Below, in pieces: positions 4,420 through 7,744 of a stretch of DNA of 7,744 nt (the first letter of the stretch is position 1; each line of letters begins with the position of its first letter). The notes under the pieces were generated by a model. It was given only the letters and a program-made list of their open reading frames with translations. It did not search any database and had not been told where the DNA came from. Position numbers and translations under genes: made by a program. This DNA is from Desulfobacterales bacterium C00003106 (GTDB lineage Bacteria; Desulfobacterota; Desulfobacteria; Desulfobacterales; C00003106): the NCBI GenBank assembly GCA_001751015.1, contig MAXM01000245.1, positions 1 through 7,744 of the forward strand, written 5' to 3'.

Positions 4420-7400
4420 ATGGAATTCATTGCGGATCTTCATATACATTCTCATCTTTCCCGTGCAACTGCGAGGAATCTTGACCTTGAGCATCTGTAT
4501 CTCTGGGCGCAGCTCAAAGGGATCACTGTCGTGGGGACAGGCGATTTCACGCATCCTGAGTGGTTGTCCGAGATCAGAACCAAGTTGGAACCGGCGGAAC
4601 CCGGGCTTTTCAAACTGAAAGATGAGATCGCAGACAAGGTCGCGGAAGAGGTCCATCCTTCGTGCAGGACCGAGGTTCGGTTCCTGCTCAGTGTCGAAAT
4701 CAGCAGCATCTACAAGAGGGGCGGAAGAGTCAGAAAGGTGCATAATGTCGTCTATGCCCCTGATCTTGAGACAGCGGAAAAGATCAACTCACGCCTTGAC
4801 AGGATTGGGAACATCCACTCAGACGGCAGGCCGATCCTGGGCCTTGATTCCAGGGACCTCCTTGAAATCGTACTTGAGGCCTCGGAAGACGCCTTTCTAA
4901 TACCTGCGCATATCTGGACCCCATGGTTTTCAGCGCTCGGGTCTAAATCCGGCTTTGATTCCCTTGAGGAGTGTTTTGGGGATCTTACGGGCCATATCTT
5001 TGCGGCTGAGACCGGGCTTTCGTCTGACCCGGCCATGAACTGGAGGGTCTCGGGATTAGACGGAATCACCCTGGTATCGAATTCCGACGCGCATTCCCCG
5101 GCCAAACTCGGCAGGGAGGCAAATCTCTTTGACACTGGTCTTTCCTATTTTGATATCAAGGATGCCCTCAAGACCGGGGATCCCACCCGGTTCCTCGGAA
5201 CAATCGAGTTTTTCCCGGCAGAAGGGAAATACCACTTTGACGGGCATCGAAAGTGTGGGGTCCGGCTTTCCCCTGCAGAGACAAGACAGTGCAACGGAAT
5301 CTGCCCGGTCTGCGGAAAACATGTGACCGTGGGCGTGATGTATCGTGTTGAAGAACTTGCCGACAGAAGGGAAGGAGAGGGACCTTTAAGGCGTCATCCC
5401 TTTACCAGCCTTCTGCCCCTGACAGACATCCTGTCCGAATGCCTGCGAGTTGGACCTCAAAGCAAGAAGGTGCAGAGACACTATCATCAGCTTTTAAGGG
5501 ACCTGGGTCCTGAATTTGATATCCTGAGAAAAATGTCCGCAGAAAGGATCACGCATGCCGGTTCTCCGCTTGTTTGTGAGGCAATCAAAAGGATGCGAAA
5601 TCAGGATGTTCATATCGCTCCGGGATATGACGGTGAATTCGGGAAGATCCGCCTGTTTGACGATGATGAGCGGGACAAGTTCACGAATCAGCAGTCCCTG
5701 TTCCAAATACCCCGTTCAAGGAAAAAGACTTCATTGCGCAAGGTTGAAAAGGAGCCTTCAAGGCCCGCAAAGGCCGGTAAACATGCGCCTCCTGCGCCGA
5801 TCCCAAAAGACAAAAATCCCGGTGTCCCTGCTTCGAGTATGCTCAACCTTAACCCATTGCAGGAAGAGGCTGTGCTTCATACCGGCGGACCTTTCCTGAT
5901 AATGGCCGGTCCCGGGACAGGGAAAACGCGCACCATTACCGAACGGATTGCCCGGCTTCTTTCGCACGGGATTGCGCGGCCGGACCAGGTGCTGGCCGTT
6001 ACATTTACCAACAAGGCCGCAGAGGAGATGGAAAAAAGACTGGATCTCCGTGTCGCAAACCAGGATATCCTGAAACACGTCACGATCAGAACCTTTCACG
6101 GCCTCTGTCTCGACATCATGCACCAGGAGGCCGAGGCCCTTAAGACAGAGGATATCTTCGGCATATTGGGCGATGTTGATCGCAGGCGGCTGATAAAGAG
6201 TCTTGTGCCGGGTGGTTGCGATGCGCAAGAGGTGTCTGATGCCATATCCGCAGCAAAGCAGTTCCTCTTTTTACCTGAAGACAACTGGGAGAAGATCATC
6301 ACAGGTATTCCGCACAATCTCTTTGCCGGGATCTACAGAGGTTATCAGGAGGCGCTGCGCGAGAACCTGGTTTTTGATTTTGACGACCTGATACTTCAGG
6401 TTGTTCGCCTCCTTGAATCCTCTGAGCCGATCAGAAAAAAATATCAGGAGCGGTTTTCTTTTATTTCAGTAGATGAATATCAGGACATCAATCATGCCCA
6501 GTACCGGCTTATTCGTGCGCTGGCGCCCGCAGACAAAGACCTGTGCGTCATAGGCGACCCAAACCAGGCAATCTATGGTTTCAGGGGTTCGGACGTCCGG
6601 TATTTTCACGCATTTAAAAAGGACTACCCGGAAGTAAAGTCCATTTGCCTGACACAGAACTATCGCTCAACCGAGACGATTCTAAAGGCGTCCACGCAGG
6701 TCATCGGTCGCACGAACACCAATGGTCCGCTCTGGTCAGGAATTCATGGTGATCAGCGGATCACAATTTCAGAGCTTCCAACCGAAAAGGCCGAAGCCGA
6801 GTTAGTGGTAAAGACCATTGAGACCGAGGTCGGCGGGATCAGTCACTTTTCCATGGACAGCAGAAAAATAGATACCGGGGCAGGGACAAAGGAGCGGGGA
6901 TTTTCTGACTTTGCAGTCATGTTCAGGATCAACGGACAGGGAAAGGTCATTGAGGAGGCGTTTGAACGTTCCGGCATCCCGTATCAGAGGATCGGAAAAG
7001 AAAGGCTTGCGGACCGGAAAGGTATTTCCGATATTCTTTACTGCCTGAGGATGTTGGAAGCCCTGCCGGGCGGCATGGGGAACAACGGCCTTTTTAACAG
7101 CAAACAGGTCGATTGGGGCAAATCCGAATTAGAGCGCCTCAAGGCAAGATTAGAAGGACTGAGCGTTGAGGAAAAAATTGAACATATCCTCAAAGAGGTT
7201 GACTGCTTGCGTGATCTGTCCAAAGAAGAGGCATTTAAGAAAGACGTGGACCAGCTTTTGTCGTTTTCCAAATCCTTTGGTCGGCGCGTCCCCGCATTCC
7301 TGGCCCATCTGGCGCTGCAAAGCGAGACAGACCTCCATGATCCAAGGGCGGAAAAGGTGACATTGATGACCCTTCACGCCGCCAAGGGGCTCGAATTTCC

Positions 7401-7680
7401 GGTGATCTTTATCTGCGGCTGCGAAGAAGGGCTTATCCCCTATCAGCATAACCATGACGAAGCTGCGGATGATTGCGAAGAAAGAAGGCTCTTTTACGTA
7501 GGCCTGACAAGAGCGGGGGAAAAGATCTTTCTTTCCCGCGTCAAAAAGCGTCTCCTCTTTGGAAAGACGCTGACCCCGTCTCCCTCTCGTTTCTTAAAGG
7601 ATATTGACCAGGATTTGAAGGAACACGAGACTCCTTTTTCAGGAAAGAAAAGGAGAGATATGCAGCTCAAGCTTTTCTGA
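4420..7680 (+). CDS. Endonuclease Q-like PHP nuclease fused to UvrD/PcrA-type helicase
   Basis: This 1086-residue predicted DNA-repair protein combines two enzymes. Residues 1-417 match Endonuclease Q (COG1379). The PHP metal site is complete: DLHIHSH (Asp6, His8, His10), GDFTH (41-45), Glu93, His108, His164, and SDAH (Asp223, His225). A probable Cys4 zinc site follows (Cys279, 291, 295, 298). Studied EndoQ enzymes nick DNA 5' of deoxyinosine, deoxyuridine and abasic sites. A basic, Pro/Ala-rich linker spans about 429-473. Residues 474-1086 form an SF1A helicase with every motif intact: Gln481, Walker A GPGTGKT (497-503, Lys502), TFTNKAAEE, VDEYQD (684-689), GDPNQAIYGFRG (712-723), QNYRS (746-750), TLHAAKGLEF (984-993) and YVGLTRA (1026-1032). 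At 613 residues this half is shorter than UvrD/PcrA and lacks their C-terminal extension. The protein ends in QLKLF, a beta-clamp-binding consensus, and QQSLF at 424-428 is a weaker copy. Coupled nicking and unwinding at deaminated bases is inferred. No adjacent repair gene is visible. Confidence 0.92.
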   Translation: MEFIADLHIHSHLSRATARNLDLEHLYLWAQLKGITVVGTGDFTHPEWLSEIRTKLEPAEPGLFKLKDEIADKVAEEVHPSCRTEVRFLLSVEISSIYKRGGRVRKVHNVVYAPDLETAEKINSRLDRIGNIHSDGRPILGLDSRDLLEIVLEASEDAFLIPAHIWTPWFSALGSKSGFDSLEECFGDLTGHIFAAETGLSSDPAMNWRVSGLDGITLVSNSDAHSPAKLGREANLFDTGLSYFDIKDALKTGDPTRFLGTIEFFPAEGKYHFDGHRKCGVRLSPAETRQCNGICPVCGKHVTVGVMYRVEELADRREGEGPLRRHPFTSLLPLTDILSECLRVGPQSKKVQRHYHQLLRDLGPEFDILRKMSAERITHAGSPLVCEAIKRMRNQDVHIAPGYDGEFGKIRLFDDDERDKFTNQQSLFQIPRSRKKTSLRKVEKEPSRPAKAGKHAPPAPIPKDKNPGVPASSMLNLNPLQEEAVLHTGGPFLIMAGPGTGKTRTITERIARLLSHGIARPDQVLAVTFTNKAAEEMEKRLDLRVANQDILKHVTIRTFHGLCLDIMHQEAEALKTEDIFGILGDVDRRRLIKSLVPGGCDAQEVSDAISAAKQFLFLPEDNWEKIITGIPHNLFAGIYRGYQEALRENLVFDFDDLILQVVRLLESSEPIRKKYQERFSFISVDEYQDINHAQYRLIRALAPADKDLCVIGDPNQAIYGFRGSDVRYFHAFKKDYPEVKSICLTQNYRSTETILKASTQVIGRTNTNGPLWSGIHGDQRITISELPTEKAEAELVVKTIETEVGGISHFSMDSRKIDTGAGTKERGFSDFAVMFRINGQGKVIEEAFERSGIPYQRIGKERLADRKGISDILYCLRMLEALPGGMGNNGLFNSKQVDWGKSELERLKARLEGLSVEEKIEHILKEVDCLRDLSKEEAFKKDVDQLLSFSKSFGRRVPAFLAHLALQSETDLHDPRAEKVTLMTLHAAKGLEFPVIFICGCEEGLIPYQHNHDEAADDCEERRLFYVGLTRAGEKIFLSRVKKRLLFGKTLTPSPSRFLKDIDQDLKEHETPFSGKKRRDMQLKLF

Positions 7681-7702
7681 TCATGACGAATACTCATGAT
7701 CA
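7678..7702. terminator. Hairpin overlapping the stop codon of the nuclease-helicase gene
   Basis: TGATCATGA (7678-7686, beginning with the stop codon) and TCATGATCA (7694-7702) form a perfect 9-base-pair stem around a seven-base loop. It lacks GC richness and a following T-run, so it is a weak candidate for intrinsic termination and may instead stabilise the mRNA 3' end. TCATGA and TGATCA sub-palindromes could also bind protein. Confidence 0.35.
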
Positions 7703-7715
7703 TCGCCAATAGCTT

Positions 7716-7736
7716 GCAGGGCTCTTTGAGCTCTGC
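7716..7736. repeat. GC-rich hairpin at the window end
   Basis: GCAGGGCTC (7716-7724) pairs with GAGCTCTGC (7728-7736) around a TTT loop, giving nine pairs including one G-T wobble. The 3' arm contains GCTCTGC, the reverse complement of the GCAGAGC core of the intergenic hairpins. It may be a terminator for a transcript from either side or a diverged repeat; the window ends too soon to judge. Confidence 0.35.
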
Positions 7737-7744
7737 GAAAAGAG

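Noticed and set aside
5758..6228. - strand ORF (156 codons) within the helicase region
   Set aside because: It is a shadow of the conserved linker and helicase motifs Q to Ia on the other strand.

Overview
The window looks like a bacterial chromosome, most likely from the Desulfobacterota (former Deltaproteobacteria) or a close relative. That is inferred from gene content: a CtpA-type protease followed by a divergent polysaccharide deacetylase, a MerR/excisionase-like helix-turn-helix fused to a molybdate-type substrate-binding domain, and an Endonuclease Q-UvrD fusion. Base composition is moderate in the genes and more AT-rich in part of the large intergenic region. No rRNA, tRNA, CRISPR array or intact transposase is visible.

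Layout. Positions 1-133 are a non-coding leader with a short degenerate repeat. On the + strand, 134-1462 encodes a membrane-anchored S41 C-terminal processing protease with an intact Ser/Lys/Gln active site. An 89-base gap follows, then a divergent polysaccharide deacetylase (YibQ-like) whose natural start appears to be a rare AUA codon at 1552, ending at 2796. Convergent to it, on the - strand (3746 down to 2808), is a one-component regulator with an N-terminal HTH and a PBP-like ligand-binding domain. The two stop codons are only 11 bases apart. Positions 3747-4419 form a long intergenic region. It holds the regulator's likely promoter, a bulged hairpin, and two clusters of REP-like hairpins built on a GCAGAGC core. 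These clusters bracket a 56-codon - strand ORF that I do not recognise. The rest, 4420-7680 on +, is one large gene. The last 64 bases hold two hairpins.

Function. The first two genes form a cell-envelope pair of the kind often found with EnvC in peptidoglycan-remodelling operons; EnvC itself is not visible here. The large gene is the highlight. Its protein joins an Endonuclease Q-like nuclease (PHP domain plus Cys4 zinc site), which in studied relatives nicks DNA 5' of deaminated bases, to a complete SF1A UvrD/PcrA-type helicase, and ends in QLKLF, a near-consensus beta sliding-clamp-binding peptide. A second clamp-like peptide, QQSLF, sits exactly where the nuclease ends and the linker begins. 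The inferred picture is a single polypeptide that nicks at base damage, unwinds from the nick and is recruited to the replication clamp.
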